A DNA stretch of 64,000 bases from Bacteroidaceae bacterium (GCA_017427185.1 JAFRTJ010000061.1:1-64000); one strand, 5' to 3'; positions 48,853 to 59,277 are shown, numbered from the stretch's first letter. Program-made: numbers and translations. The notes: generated from the letters alone by a model not told the origin.

Positions 48853-49562
48853 TTGCTGTCTTTTTCTGCCTTCCTGCATTTTCGTTTGCGCAAGGTGGGG
48901 ATGACGTAGAGTATCAGATGGAATTAGGTGGCGGTTTAGGAACCTGTTTCTACATGGGCGATGTAAATGGAACTCCTTTTGCTCACATGAGCGGTATGGG
49001 AAGTATCATTGCCCGTAAAATATTTAATCCTCGTATGGCGCTGAAGGGCGATTTGGCATTAGGGCATATCAGTGGAAATAGTGAAGGCTACTTCATCCCT
49101 ACAGATGCGACAAGCGAAACAGCAGAGGGTGGAATGCCCACAAAAGTCTCCTTCAGTAGAAATGTGATAGATTTTGGTGCCCAGTTTGAAATGAATTTTT
49201 GGGGATACACAAGAAGCAGCGGGTATAGTGAGAACAGTCGATTTACACCCTATGCTCTGGCTGGTGCAGGATTTACTGTTGCCCCTGGTGGTGCAGGCAC
49301 CCAATTTGCACTTAATCTACCTGTTGGAGTAGGGTTAAAGTTCAAGTTGCGACCTCGTCTGAATATCGGTTTGGAATGGACCATGCGATTCACCACAAGT
49401 GATGCTTTGGATGCTGGCAGCAAAGAGGCAAGCCAATTGATTCATCCTTATGGCATAAAAAGTGTTGGACTCAAGAACAAAGACTGTTATTCTTTCACTA
49501 TGGTGTTTCTAACCTACGACCTGTGTCCCAAGTGTAAGGAATGCCATAACAATGATGATTAA
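48810..49562 (+). CDS. DUF6089 outer-membrane protein
   Basis: The 250-residue protein starts at ATG 48810, inside the end of the preceding gene (43-bp overlap), after CAACAGGT. It has a signal segment (TPIIAVFFCLPAFSFA) and the DUF6089 pattern: MELGGGLGTCFYMGDVNGTP, IFNPRMALKGDLALGHISGN, a long series of amphipathic strands and a CPKCKECHNNDD tail with three cysteines. A beta-barrel in the outer membrane is predicted. Its place just before uppS and bamA recurs in Bacteroidales, so a link to envelope assembly is plausible. Confidence 0.8.
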   Translation: MARTFKQTRFRTPIIAVFFCLPAFSFAQGGDDVEYQMELGGGLGTCFYMGDVNGTPFAHMSGMGSIIARKIFNPRMALKGDLALGHISGNSEGYFIPTDATSETAEGGMPTKVSFSRNVIDFGAQFEMNFWGYTRSSGYSENSRFTPYALAGAGFTVAPGGAGTQFALNLPVGVGLKFKLRPRLNIGLEWTMRFTTSDALDAGSKEASQLIHPYGIKSVGLKNKDCYSFTMVFLTYDLCPKCKECHNNDD

Positions 49563-49584
49563 GAAAATATTTTAAAGATAATAA

Positions 49585-50331
49585 ATGAATATAGATATCC
49601 ATAACATACCACCCCATATCGCCATCATTATGGATGGAAATGGGCGATGGGCTCAAGCTAGAGGTCTGGCACGTTCTGCCGGTCACGTGGAAGGCGTCGA
49701 GACCGTAAAACGTATTACGGATTTATGCGGTCATTTAGGTGTGAAATACCTTACGCTCTATACTTTTTCAAACGAGAATTGGAACCGTCCTGCAGAGGAG
49801 GTGGAGGCTCTGATGAATCTTTTCGTTACTCAACTTGAAGATCAAGTTCTCATGGAGAACGATATTCGCTTTCGTGTGATTGGTGACAGAGAGAGCTTAC
49901 CAGAAAGTGTGCAGAAACGCATGAATGAATGCATGGAAAAAACTCGCAACAACAAGACCATGACGGTGACTTGTGCTTTAAGCTACAGCAGTCGTTGGGA
50001 GCTTACCGAGATGACGAGAAGGGTTGCGAAGGATGCCATTGATGGGAAGTTGAAACCTGAGGATATCACTGAAGAGTATATTTCTAATCATTTGGAGACT
50101 AACTTCATGCCGGATCCCGACCTGCTTATTCGTACGGGAGGTGAACTTCGTATAAGTAACTATCTGCTTTGGCAATGTGCCTACACTGAATTCTATTTTT
50201 GCGACACTTTTTGGCCAGACTTTAAGGAAGAAGATTTGCACAAGGCCATTGCATCCTACCAGAAACGCCAGCGCAGGTTTGGCTTGACTGAGGCTCAAAT
50301 AGAAGAGAAGTTGAAAGGCGAGAAGAAGTAA
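49585..50331 (+). CDS. uppS: Undecaprenyl diphosphate synthase (isoprenyl transferase)
   Basis: The 248-residue cis-prenyltransferase extends farnesyl diphosphate with isopentenyl diphosphate to the C55 carrier used for peptidoglycan and O-antigen. The diphosphate-binding start [19 protein letters not shown] (catalytic Asp), [13 protein letters not shown] and the C-terminal [27 protein letters not shown] are all present. It is 22 bp after the DUF6089 gene and 26 bp before bamA, so lipid-carrier synthesis and barrel assembly share an mRNA. Confidence 0.96.
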   Translation: MNIDIHNIPPHIAIIMDGNGRWAQARGLARSAGHVEGVETVKRITDLCGHLGVKYLTLYTFSNENWNRPAEEVEALMNLFVTQLEDQVLMENDIRFRVIGDRESLPESVQKRMNECMEKTRNNKTMTVTCALSYSSRWELTEMTRRVAKDAIDGKLKPEDITEEYISNHLETNFMPDPDLLIRTGGELRISNYLLWQCAYTEFYFCDTFWPDFKEEDLHKAIASYQKRQRRFGLTEAQIEEKLKGEKK

Positions 50332-50357
50332 GTCGGAATTATAAAAAAATCGACCCA

Positions 50358-52979
50358 ATGATAAAAAGGTTTTTTTACCTTATAATTATATTATTTGCAC
50401 AAAATCTGGCAGCTCAGCTTGTCAATCGGGAAATAAATCCCGAAATTGACTATACTCGTACGCCGCGAACTTATTACATTGGAAACATTACGGTGGATGG
50501 AGTGAAGAATTACGACGAGTTCTTGCTGATAGGATTGAGTGGCCTGACAGTGGGTGAACCAGTGACTATTCCTGGTGAAGACATTACAAAAGCAGTCAAG
50601 CGTTATTGGAAGAATGGTCTCTTTAGCAACGTTGCCATAAGTGTGGATAGTTTGGTGGGAGACTCTGTCTATTTGCATATCCAGTTGACTCAACGTCCCC
50701 GTATTTCTATGATTAATTATAATGGAGTGAAGAAAGGAGAAAAAGATGACTTGACGGAAAAACTGGGATTGGTAAAAGATAATCAGTTGACTCCCAATAT
50801 GATAGACAGGGCCAAGATATTGGCTAAGAGATACTTTGATGATAAGGGGTATAAGAATGCGGATATCAATATTCTTTCTCATGACGATCCTTCTGCTCCA
50901 GACAAGATCATCGTAGATGTTAACGTCCAGAAGAAGGACAAAGTAAAGATCAACAGCATTAACATAGCAGGCAACGAAGCCCTGGAATCCAAGAAAATAA
51001 AAGGATCTCTATTTAAAAATGGTGTGTTAAAGAAGATTCACGAGAAAGGTTCGATGGCTAGCTGGTTCCGTTCGAAAAAGTTTATTGACAGCAAATATAA
51101 GGAAGCCAAAGATAACTTGATTGCGAAATATGCGGAATTGGGTTATCGAGATGCTGTCATAATCTCAGACAGTGTGGTTCCTCATGATGAAAAAACTGTG
51201 GATGTGTTCATCAATGTCGAAGAAGGTCAGAAATACTATGTTCGCAATATTGAATGGGTTGGGAACAGTCTTTATCCGACCGATGGATTGAACCAGATCC
51301 TACGCATAAAGAAAGGTGATGTCTATAATCAGAAATTGTTGGAAGAGCGAACTACTACCGATGATGATGCTATTGGAAATCTTTATTATAACAATGGTTA
51401 CGTGTTCTATCGTTTGGATCCTGTAGAGGTGAATATCGTAGAAGACTCTGTGGATTTGGAGATGCGAATTACAGAGGGACCGCAAGCTCACATCAGCCGC
51501 GTAAAGATTACTGGCAATGATCGTGTATACGAGAATGTAGTACGCCGTGAGTTGCGCAACAAACCTGGTGACCTTTTCTCTAAGGAAGCTTTGGAGCGTT
51601 CTTACCGTGAGATTGCTTCTTTGGGACATTTCGACGAAAAAATCGACTATAATGTTGAACCCGATCAAACCAACGGAACTGTTGATTTGCGGTGGGGATT
51701 GACCAGCAAAAGTAATGATCAGGTAGAGTTCTCATTAGGTTATGGACAGACGGGCGTTATCGGTAAGATTGGTTTGAAATTCAGTAACTTCTGCATGGCA
51801 AACCTGTTCAACAAAGATGGTCTTCGCCGTGGCATATTGCCTCAAGGCAATGGAGAGACTTTCAGTATTAGTGGCCAAACAAATGGACGTTATTACCAAG
51901 CTTATAGCCTAAGCTATATGAACCCTTGGTTTGGTGGCAAGCGTCCCAATACATTAAACGTAAGTGCTTTCTTCTCCAAGCAAACTGACGTAAGTGACAA
52001 TTACTACAACTCAGCATACCGTAATAGTTTTTACAACAGTTACCTTTATGGTTACGGCACTAATGGTTACAACTATTATGAGAATTATTATGATCCTGAC
52101 AAGTTCGTGAAGATTATGGGAATCTCATTAGGATGGGGTAAGCGTCTGCGTTGGCCAGATGACTATTTCACTCTAAGTGCTGATCTGAGTTATACCCGCT
52201 ATATGTTGAAGGATTGGCAATACTTCCTGATTGCAAACGGTAACTGCAATAATATCAGTCTGAACTTGAATTTGAGCAGAAACAGTACAGATAACCAGAT
52301 TTATCCCCGTCGTGGTTCAGACTTCTCTTTCACTGTCAGTGTAACTCCTCCGTATAGTCTTTTTGACAACAAAGACTATGAAAATCTGGCAACTAAGTAC
52401 AATTCCAGCACTTACAAGAAGGAGCTGCAAGATAAATATCGATGGATTGAATACCACAAATGGAAGTTCAAGAGTCGCACATACACAGCTTTGTCCAGTA
52501 GCAATAAATGCTTTGTTCTGATGACTCGTGTGGAATTTGGTATTCTGGGATCCTATAACTCTCACAAGCGTTCTCCTTTTGAGACTTTCTTTGTGGGTGG
52601 TGATGGTATGTCGGGCTATACCAGTACTTATGCCACAGAAACTATTGGTCTTCGTGGTTATGACAATGGTTCTCTTACTCCCAACGGATTCCCCGGTTAT
52701 GCTTATGACCGATTTACGGTAGAACTGCGTTATCCCTTTATGTTAGGAGCCAGCACCAATATTTATGGTTTGGTCTTTGCAGAAGGTGGTAACGCGTGGG
52801 ATCAGGTTAAGAAATTCAATCCGTTCGACATGAAGCGTTCACTCGGCGCAGGTGTTCGAATCTTTTTGCCCATGGTTGGTCTTCTTGGTATCGACTGGGG
52901 GTATGGCTTCGATAAGATCTTTGGCAGTAAGACTTATGCACGTAGCCATTTCCATTTCATTTTGGGTCAGGAATTTTAA
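50358..52979 (+). CDS. bamA: Outer-membrane protein assembly factor BamA
   Basis: The 873-residue protein has a signal peptide (MIKRFFYLIIILFAQNLAA), POTRA domains (~residues 35-440: YIGNITVDGVKNYDEFLLIG, KINSINIAGNEALESKKIKG, YYVRNIEWVGNSLYPTDGLN, ISRVKITGNDRVYENVVRRE) and a C-terminal Omp85 barrel. The conserved L6 motif appears as IGLRGYDNGSL (VRGF/Y type), and the protein ends HFHFILGQEF with the usual aromatic C-terminus. BamA folds barrel proteins into the outer membrane. A tyrosine/asparagine-rich insert (NSFYNSYLYGYGTNGYNYYE) lies in an extracellular loop. It is followed by three skp-like chaperone genes. Confidence 0.95.
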   Translation: MIKRFFYLIIILFAQNLAAQLVNREINPEIDYTRTPRTYYIGNITVDGVKNYDEFLLIGLSGLTVGEPVTIPGEDITKAVKRYWKNGLFSNVAISVDSLVGDSVYLHIQLTQRPRISMINYNGVKKGEKDDLTEKLGLVKDNQLTPNMIDRAKILAKRYFDDKGYKNADINILSHDDPSAPDKIIVDVNVQKKDKVKINSINIAGNEALESKKIKGSLFKNGVLKKIHEKGSMASWFRSKKFIDSKYKEAKDNLIAKYAELGYRDAVIISDSVVPHDEKTVDVFINVEEGQKYYVRNIEWVGNSLYPTDGLNQILRIKKGDVYNQKLLEERTTTDDDAIGNLYYNNGYVFYRLDPVEVNIVEDSVDLEMRITEGPQAHISRVKITGNDRVYENVVRRELRNKPGDLFSKEALERSYREIASLGHFDEKIDYNVEPDQTNGTVDLRWGLTSKSNDQVEFSLGYGQTGVIGKIGLKFSNFCMANLFNKDGLRRGILPQGNGETFSISGQTNGRYYQAYSLSYMNPWFGGKRPNTLNVSAFFSKQTDVSDNYYNSAYRNSFYNSYLYGYGTNGYNYYENYYDPDKFVKIMGISLGWGKRLRWPDDYFTLSADLSYTRYMLKDWQYFLIANGNCNNISLNLNLSRNSTDNQIYPRRGSDFSFTVSVTPPYSLFDNKDYENLATKYNSSTYKKELQDKYRWIEYHKWKFKSRTYTALSSSNKCFVLMTRVEFGILGSYNSHKRSPFETFFVGGDGMSGYTSTYATETIGLRGYDNGSLTPNGFPGYAYDRFTVELRYPFMLGASTNIYGLVFAEGGNAWDQVKKFNPFDMKRSLGAGVRIFLPMVGLLGIDWGYGFDKIFGSKTYARSHFHFILGQEF

Positions 52980-53030
52980 AGAACGTGAGTTAAATAATTA
53001 TGTTGAACATAAAAGAGGAATGTTAGAAAT

Positions 53031-53543
53031 ATGAGAAAACTTTTAATGATTTTATTGGTTGCAGTCAGTGCAAATGCAATGGCTCAGAAATTTGCTTTGG
53101 TTGACATGGAATACATTCTCAAGAATGTGCCCGCATACGAGCGTGCTAATGAGCAGTTGAACCAAGTTAGTAAGAAATGGCAGGCTGAGGTGGACGCTCT
53201 CACTACTGAAGCCCAGACTCTCTACAAAAATTATCAGTCAGAAGCAGTCTTTTTGAGTGAAGAGCAAAAGACAAAGTCGGAGGACAACATCATAGCTAAA
53301 GAAAAGGAAGCTGCTGAACTTAAAAAGAAATACTTTGGTCCAGAGGGAGAACTGTATAAGAAGCGTGAGAGCTTAATGGCTCCCATCCAGGATGAAATAT
53401 ACAATGCAGTAAAGGAGATATCAGACCAGAAGGGGTATAGTATGGTCTTAGATCGTGCCAGTGATGCAGGCATTATCTTTGCTAGTCCAAAGATAGATAT
53501 CTCGAACGAGGTCTTGGCAAAATTGGGTTATGCTAACAATTAA
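53031..53543 (+). CDS. Skp/OmpH-family periplasmic chaperone (copy 1)
   Basis: The 170-residue protein has a signal peptide (MRKLLMILLVAVSANAMA) followed by KFALVDMEYILKNVPAYERA and a long coiled coil, the tentacle of Skp trimers that holds unfolded barrel proteins on their way to BamA. The C-terminal part (GYSMVLDRASDAGIIFASPK, IDISNEVLAKLGY) is the conserved small beta body. It lies 51 bp after bamA in the same operon. Confidence 0.9.
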   Translation: MRKLLMILLVAVSANAMAQKFALVDMEYILKNVPAYERANEQLNQVSKKWQAEVDALTTEAQTLYKNYQSEAVFLSEEQKTKSEDNIIAKEKEAAELKKKYFGPEGELYKKRESLMAPIQDEIYNAVKEISDQKGYSMVLDRASDAGIIFASPKIDISNEVLAKLGYANN

Positions 53544-53589
53544 AAGAAAAACAAACAGAGATAAAAACAATTTACAATTTTTGAAAAAG

Positions 53590-54087
53590 ATGAAAAAAAT
53601 TTTGATTGCCATCCTGATGATGGCACCTATGAGCTTGATGGCACAAAAGTTTGCACATTTCAATAGCGCAGACATTATTCCCAACATGAAGGAATACACA
53701 GATGCTCAGGCTGAAATTCAGAAGATGGCAGAACAGTATGATGCTGATCTGAAATTGATGCAAGACGAATTGCAAAAAAAGAGTGATGAGTATCAAAAGG
53801 AACAGGCAAACTTGCTGGACAATGTAAAGCAGCGTCGTGAGCAAGAACTCCAGGATTTGTACCAGCGTATGCAACAGTCCTATCAGGATAATCAGACAGC
53901 TTTGCAGAAAGCTCAGCAAGATAAGTTGGGCGTTATTCAAGAGAAAGTGATGGCGGCTGTGAAGAAAATTGGTGAGGCTGGTGGTTTCGTTTATGTGGTT
54001 GACACAAGCACGGGTGCTATTCCTTTTATCAACACCACTCTGAGTACTGATGTAACTGACCAGATTAAGAAAGAAGTCGGTTTGTAA
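53590..54087 (+). CDS. Skp/OmpH-family periplasmic chaperone (copy 2)
   Basis: From ATG 53590 it has 165 residues: signal peptide (MKKILIAILMMAPMSLMA), KFAHFNSADIIPNMKEYTDA, a charged coiled coil of ~90 residues with many Gln, and the body segment GGFVYVVDTSTGAIPFINTT. It is a tandem paralogue of copy 1, 46 bp away. Upstream in-frame codons back to 53530 overlap copy 1 and are basic without a signal, so the later ATG is used. Confidence 0.9.
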   Translation: MKKILIAILMMAPMSLMAQKFAHFNSADIIPNMKEYTDAQAEIQKMAEQYDADLKLMQDELQKKSDEYQKEQANLLDNVKQRREQELQDLYQRMQQSYQDNQTALQKAQQDKLGVIQEKVMAAVKKIGEAGGFVYVVDTSTGAIPFINTTLSTDVTDQIKKEVGL

Positions 54088-54184
54088 TATGCGTTTATTT
54101 ACGATGACGTAGGTGCTGCTGAAGTGTCTACGCCATCGTTTTGTTTTTTTATTTGAACCCAACATAATCAAACTCAAGAAAACA

Positions 54185-54826
54185 ATGAAACGAGTCTTTT
54201 GCCTTTTATCGATCATGGTATCTATTGTTATGCCCTCTTTCTCGCAAGTTCAATTTGGATATCTGAGTTATAGCACTGTTAAGAAACAGATGCCAGAATA
54301 TACACAGGCTCAAAACAATATGGCTGCCTTGCGCACCAAATATGAGCAAGAGGCACAACGAGGAGAAGATGAGTTTCAAAAGAAGTTCGTTGAGTTTTTG
54401 CAGGGACAAAAAGAGTTTCCTACTACTATTCTTCAGAAACGTCAAGCTGAGCTTCAGAATCTGATGGATAACGGATTGAGTTTCCGCAATCAAGCTCAAG
54501 GCTTGTTGGCTGAAGCAGAAAAAGAAGCTATGGGAGAAGTAGAAAAGAAGCTCAACAATGCTATTTTAGCTGTAGGAGTAGAGTTAGGCTATGCTTTTAT
54601 TTTGAATATAGATGAGAATGCATGTCCGTTCATTAATCCTGTTGTTGGTGTCGACGTGACGAATGCAGTCAAGCGTAAACTGGGTTTAGAGGTCCCTGAA
54701 GAACCTATTCCTCAGGCCGAAATTACTCCTATTGAGACTCCCAAGGCAGGAACGGATGTGGCTCCTGTACAAGTATCACCTGCCCAAGAAACCACACCTG
54801 TTGAAAATGTCCCAGAGGAGCATTGA
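54185..54826 (+). CDS. Skp/OmpH-family chaperone with Pro/Glu tail (copy 3)
   Basis: The 213-residue third paralogue starts at ATG 54185 with signal peptide MKRVFCLLSIMVSIVMPSFS, followed by VQFGYLSYSTVKKQMPEYTQ and a coiled coil, and keeps the body segment GYAFILNIDENACPFINPVV. It differs in a 50-residue C-terminal extension rich in Pro, Glu and Thr (EVPEEPIPQAEITPIETPKA, VQVSPAQETTPVENVPEEH), which is probably disordered. Its end overlaps the start of murI by 20 bp, so the two are translationally linked. Confidence 0.88.
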   Translation: MKRVFCLLSIMVSIVMPSFSQVQFGYLSYSTVKKQMPEYTQAQNNMAALRTKYEQEAQRGEDEFQKKFVEFLQGQKEFPTTILQKRQAELQNLMDNGLSFRNQAQGLLAEAEKEAMGEVEKKLNNAILAVGVELGYAFILNIDENACPFINPVVGVDVTNAVKRKLGLEVPEEPIPQAEITPIETPKAGTDVAPVQVSPAQETTPVENVPEEH

Positions 54827-55658
54827 TCTTCCTCAACTGCCAGGTCCTATTGGAGTCTTTGATTCTGGTTATGGAGGACTTACTGTACTACGGCAAATTC
54901 GCGAGTTGATGCCGCAGTATGATTATCTTTATTTGGGCGATAATGCTCGAGCTCCATATGGAACCCGTTCCTTTGAAATTGTCTACGAATTTACCCTTCA
55001 GGCTGTACGTTATCTTTTTCAAATGGGATGCCATCTGGTTATTTTAGGATGTAATACAGCATCGGCCAAAGCGTTGCGCAGTATTCAGCAAAATGATTTG
55101 CCTCATATGGATTCTGACCGACGTGTACTGGGTGTTATCCGTCCTACTGCCGAATGTATTGGCCATATTACCAAGACGCGTCACGTAGGGATCATGGCTA
55201 CGCCAGGTACGATTCGCTCATGTACTTATGACATGGAAATCTCTAAACTCTATCCGGATATTATCGTTACAGGTGAAGCATGTCCCATGTGGGTGCCTTT
55301 GGTCGAGAATTTTGAATTTGACAGTCCTGGCGCAGATTATTTCGTAGAGAAATCCATTAATCACTTGTTGGAGCGAGATTCCAGGATAGACAGTATCATC
55401 CTGGGGTGTACTCATTATCCCCTTTTGCAGAAGAAAATCCTCAGATATACGCCCTCAAATATACATTTGATTTTTCAGGGAGAATACGTAGCTCGCAGTT
55501 TGCTGGATTATCTTCTTCGACATCCTGAAATGGATTGCAGATTGACTAAAAATGGAACCATTCGTTATCTGACAACGGATCAGCCTGAGCAGTTTAGCCA
55601 AAGTGCTAACATTTTCATGGGGCAACCTATTCAGGCAAGCCGGATTGTGTTGGAATAG
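54807..55658 (+). CDS. murI: Glutamate racemase
   Basis: From ATG 54807 the enzyme has 283 residues and makes D-glutamate for peptidoglycan. Both catalytic cysteines are present in the usual settings: LVILGCNTASAKAL and SIILGCTHYPLLQ; the N-terminal motif IGVFDSGYGGLTVLR is intact, and LYLGDNARAPYG is typical. The start lies inside the end of skp copy 3 (20-bp overlap); earlier in-frame codons would overlap it much further. It is the last gene of the envelope operon and convergent with the ATP synthase operon 45 bp away. Confidence 0.95.
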   Translation: MSQRSIDLPQLPGPIGVFDSGYGGLTVLRQIRELMPQYDYLYLGDNARAPYGTRSFEIVYEFTLQAVRYLFQMGCHLVILGCNTASAKALRSIQQNDLPHMDSDRRVLGVIRPTAECIGHITKTRHVGIMATPGTIRSCTYDMEISKLYPDIIVTGEACPMWVPLVENFEFDSPGADYFVEKSINHLLERDSRIDSIILGCTHYPLLQKKILRYTPSNIHLIFQGEYVARSLLDYLLRHPEMDCRLTKNGTIRYLTTDQPEQFSQSANIFMGQPIQASRIVLE

Positions 55659-55703
55659 AATGGAATATAGGTACTGTTCTAGCTCTCCTTTGCTTTTATA
55701 TCT

Positions 55704-56585
55704 TTATCCTTTGCCACTCATGATGTCAATAAGCTCATTGGTAATGCTTTGTTGACGTGTCTTGTTGTATAATAAGGTAAGTTCTTGCAACAGATCACTG
55801 GCATTATCATCAGCAGTTTGCATAGCCAGCATGCGGGCTGCATGTTCTGCTGTTGCAGCATCTAAAAGAATCTCCAAAAAGCGGGTTCTCTGCAGCAAAG
55901 GAATTGTATGAAGATATAATTCTATGGGAGAAGGCTCCACTATGTAATCAGCCAGATTTTCATCTTCTTGCTTATCCACTTCGACTTGGAGAGGAACAAT
56001 TTGATAAGTTTCAACGGTCTGTGTTCCCATTGATTTAAAGTGAGGTGCCACAATTTCCACTTGATCCAATAGCCCAGATTCATATTTCTCATTAAGAGAT
56101 TTCAATAAATCATTCAAGGGAGCCTGTGTCTCTGGAGTGGGATTTGATGTGTATTTCTCCCCGCTTTCAATCAAATCTGATAAGTACTCCATCCCCAATT
56201 TAGATAGCTCACGGGCTACTTTCTTACCAATGGGAATGACGCTCACTTCTGCCCCTCTATTGCGATACTCCTGAATGCGAGTCTTTAGTGTTTTGAACAA
56301 GTTTGTATTAAAGACTCCACATAAACCACTATTGCTGCTGATGGCTATCAATGTCACATGCTTCAAAGGACGTTCTGAGGTTTGTGGCAAGATTTCCTTG
56401 CTTTGCAGCATAGCCTGCAGATTTCCCAAAATGGTAGTCAACTCATGAACATACGCTGTCACCTGTGCCGCACGTCCTTGGGTACGGCGTAACTTGGCAG
56501 TTGCCACCATACGCATAGCTGAGGTGATCTTCTGCGTGTTGCGTATCGAATTGATCCTTCCTTTTATCTCTTTCAGCGAGGCCAT
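55704..56585 (-). CDS. atpG: ATP synthase gamma subunit
   Basis: The 293-residue gamma subunit is the rotating shaft of F1. The N-terminal coiled-coil strand ASLKEIKGRINSIRNTQKIT, SAMRMVATAKLRR and the C-terminal ASDLLQELTLLYNKTRQQSI, TNELIDIMSG are the conserved ends that form it. The central domain is a little longer than in E. coli. It is the last gene of the leftward atp operon, 13 bp after atpA. Confidence 0.97.
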   Translation of the reverse strand: MASLKEIKGRINSIRNTQKITSAMRMVATAKLRRTQGRAAQVTAYVHELTTILGNLQAMLQSKEILPQTSERPLKHVTLIAISSNSGLCGVFNTNLFKTLKTRIQEYRNRGAEVSVIPIGKKVARELSKLGMEYLSDLIESGEKYTSNPTPETQAPLNDLLKSLNEKYESGLLDQVEIVAPHFKSMGTQTVETYQIVPLQVEVDKQEDENLADYIVEPSPIELYLHTIPLLQRTRFLEILLDAATAEHAARMLAMQTADDNASDLLQELTLLYNKTRQQSITNELIDIMSGKG

Positions 56586-56598
56586 TTTCTTCCTTTAT

Positions 56599-58173
56599 CT
56601 AGAATACTGTTCCCTTAGCAACTTTTTCCAAGGCTTGGACTACTTCATTCGTTAAATTACCAGCCTTCAATGGGATTAGCACATCTTCCTGGTGGTTTAT
56701 GCGTAGGTTCTCCAGATACTGAGATTCCCATGCTTGAACAGATTCCAAGGGTACATCCTTGAGTAAACCATGGACCCCGCAATAAAGAATCGCTATCTGT
56801 TCTTCTACAGGCATAGGACTATATTGGGGCTGGATCAGTAGGCGGCTATTCTTTCTTCCTTTATCAATGGTAAAAGCTGTTACAGCATCCATGTCACTGC
56901 CAAATTTGGCAAAGCCCTCCAACTCACGATACTGAGCTTGATCAATTTTCAGGGTACCGGCAACTTTCTTCATTGCTTTTAGCTGGGCATTACCGCCCAC
57001 GCGACTCACACTGATACCCACATTGATGGCTGGCCGGACTCCTTGGTTAAATAAATCTGTCTCGAGAAAGATCTGGCCATCCGTAATAGAGATGACATTG
57101 GTGGGAATATAGGCACTGACATCACCTGCTTGGGTCTCAATGATGGGCAAAGCAGTCAAGGAGCCACCCCCTTTAACTATTTCACGCATGCTTTCTGGCA
57201 AGTCGTTCATTTGGCGAGCAACCTCCTCCTGGTTGATGATCTTGGCAGCACGTTCCAACAAACGGCTATGCAGGTAGAAAATGTCACCTGGATACGCTTC
57301 GCGACCACTTGGGCGGCGCAGGATCAAGCTTACCTCACGATAAGCTACAGCCTGTTTGGACAAGTCATCATAAACCACCAAGGCATGTCGGCCTGAATCA
57401 CGGAAATATTCGCCGATAGCTGCACCTGCAAAGGGAGCATAATATTGAACGGCAGCAGGGCTGCTGGCATTGGCGCTGACCACAATGGTGTAATCCATAG
57501 CTCCCTTCTCCCTCAACATCTGCACCAGGCTTGCTACGGTACTTCCTTTCTGGCCTATAGCAACATAAATGCAGTATACGGGATCTCCTGCCAAATAATT
57601 AGAGCGTTGGTTTATGATGGTATCGATGGCAATGGCAGTCTTTCCCGTTTGGCGGTCGCCAATGATAAGTTCACGCTGTCCACGTCCAATGGGAATCATG
57701 GCGTCCACAGCCTTGAGCCCTGTTTGAAGAGGCTCGTTTACAGGTTGGCGATAAATGACACCTGGCGCTTTACGCTCCAAAGGCATCTGATATTTCTTTC
57801 CTCCTATTTCGCCCATGCCATCCAAAGGAGTTCCCAAGGGATCAATGACACGACCAATCATCTCCTCGCTCACGTTGATGCTGGCAATTCGACCTGTTCT
57901 TCTTACCGTATCACCTTCCTCAACATTGTCTGTTGGCCCCAGCAAGACGGCACCCACATTGTCTTCTTCCAGATTCATCACGATGGCTTCCATTCCATCG
58001 TCAAAAATCAGCAACTCACTGGCTTCAGCATTCTGGAGTCCATAGATGCGTGCAACACCATCGCTCACCTGTAGGACGGTACCAACCTCTTCAACACGGG
58101 TGTGGGTATCCATTCCCTCAAGTTGCTGACGCAAGACTGAAGTCACTTCACTTACCTTTATCTGTTCACTCAT
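56599..58173 (-). CDS. atpA: ATP synthase alpha subunit
   Basis: The 524-residue alpha subunit forms the non-catalytic nucleotide sites of F1. Walker A is [13 protein letters not shown], the arginine finger region is in the conserved [11 protein letters not shown] segment, and the C-terminal helical domain is complete. It lies 54 bp after atpH, the widest gap among the F1/F0 genes apart from atpE-atpB. Confidence 0.98.
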   Translation of the reverse strand: MSEQIKVSEVTSVLRQQLEGMDTHTRVEEVGTVLQVSDGVARIYGLQNAEASELLIFDDGMEAIVMNLEEDNVGAVLLGPTDNVEEGDTVRRTGRIASINVSEEMIGRVIDPLGTPLDGMGEIGGKKYQMPLERKAPGVIYRQPVNEPLQTGLKAVDAMIPIGRGQRELIIGDRQTGKTAIAIDTIINQRSNYLAGDPVYCIYVAIGQKGSTVASLVQMLREKGAMDYTIVVSANASSPAAVQYYAPFAGAAIGEYFRDSGRHALVVYDDLSKQAVAYREVSLILRRPSGREAYPGDIFYLHSRLLERAAKIINQEEVARQMNDLPESMREIVKGGGSLTALPIIETQAGDVSAYIPTNVISITDGQIFLETDLFNQGVRPAINVGISVSRVGGNAQLKAMKKVAGTLKIDQAQYRELEGFAKFGSDMDAVTAFTIDKGRKNSRLLIQPQYSPMPVEEQIAILYCGVHGLLKDVPLESVQAWESQYLENLRINHQEDVLIPLKAGNLTNEVVQALEKVAKGTVF

Positions 58174-58227
58174 TTGTTTCTATCAATAAATCATCAAAAT
58201 GCATGCTTCTTGCCAATCGTCTATCTC

Positions 58228-58764
58228 TTATTTCTCCATCAGCTCACGTCGGATATCTTCCAACTTACGTTTGTAACTGGCGTCGATACGTTTATCTCCA
58301 ATGAGGAGTCGGAAACCGCCCATCAGTTCAGGCAGGACCTTGTAGGAGCATTCTACTTCACTTCTCAGCATCTCCTTCAGCTGCAGGACAAGTTTTTCCC
58401 GTATGTCATCATCTATGGGAGCTGCACTTTCCACTGTCACACTGACAATCCCTTGAGCACGGCGATACATATCAGTGAAGAGAGGAACAATCCATATCAG
58501 CTTATTCGCTTTATGATGACTGAGTATCAGATTGAGAAAAGATTCGTAAAGAGGTGACTTGCTTGTTCCGCCTGCTGTTTGCAGGAGTTCCCGTTTTGCT
58601 TCATCCGTAGAAGTTGGATCATCCAAGGCATCCCGCAGCTCAGGCATCGACAGAAGGCATTCCCTTAGCAGAACCATTTTCTGATAGATTTCCTGCTGTT
58701 CTGCCACAGGTCGCTCCTTGGCGGATTCCCATAGCGCTCTTGCATATCGAGTGGAAATACTCAT
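58228..58764 (-). CDS. atpH: ATP synthase delta subunit
   Basis: The 178-residue delta subunit (OSCP equivalent) links F1 to the peripheral stalk. Its N-terminal helical bundle starts ISTRYARALWESAKERPVAE, and the conserved C-terminal LMGGFRLLIGDKRIDASYKR closes the protein. It is 18 bp downstream of atpF and follows the standard F0-F1 order b, delta, alpha, gamma. Confidence 0.95.
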   Translation of the reverse strand: MSISTRYARALWESAKERPVAEQQEIYQKMVLLRECLLSMPELRDALDDPTSTDEAKRELLQTAGGTSKSPLYESFLNLILSHHKANKLIWIVPLFTDMYRRAQGIVSVTVESAAPIDDDIREKLVLQLKEMLRSEVECSYKVLPELMGGFRLLIGDKRIDASYKRKLEDIRRELMEK

Positions 58765-58782
58765 CCTTGCCTATTTGCGGTT

Positions 58783-59277
58783 TTATCCTTCCTTCAAACC
58801 CTCCAGTTGATTCTCAATACTTTGCCGTTGGGCTGTTTCATCACGCAGTTCGCTCTGCATAACTTTCTTGGCCATTTCAATAGCCAAGTCGGCAGTCTCT
58901 TTTCGAATCTGGTGGAGTGACTGTTGGCGTTGCTCCTCGATGTCAGCCTTGGCTTGCTCCATTTGTTTGCGAGTCAATTCATTGACCTGTTCCTGTGCCT
59001 CAGCCAGAATGCGTTGTTTCTGCTGAACCGCATCTTTCAGGATGGTCTGCTTCTCAACCTGAGCTTGTGCTACCAGCATGTCGGTCTCTGCCTTGATATT
59101 GACTAACCGCTCGTTTGCCTCGTGGGCATTCTGCAGAGACTTGTCAATGTAGGTTTTACGGTCATTTACCGCCTTCACAATGACAGGGAATCCCCATTTT
59201 GCCAGCACTGCAAGTACAATGCCGAAAGCCAAAGCCATCCAAAAGAGGAGTCCAAAGTCAGGTGTAAATAGAGACAT
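58783..59277 (-). CDS. atpF: ATP synthase b subunit
   Basis: The 164-residue b subunit has one N-terminal membrane helix (FGLLFWMALAFGIVLAVLA) and a long charged right-handed coiled coil that forms the peripheral stalk. Its ATG overlaps the atpE stop by one base (TAATG). There is a single b gene, so a homodimer is expected. Confidence 0.95.
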   Translation of the reverse strand: MSLFTPDFGLLFWMALAFGIVLAVLAKWGFPVIVKAVNDRKTYIDKSLQNAHEANERLVNIKAETDMLVAQAQVEKQTILKDAVQQKQRILAEAQEQVNELTRKQMEQAKADIEEQRQQSLHQIRKETADLAIEMAKKVMQSELRDETAQRQSIENQLEGLKEG

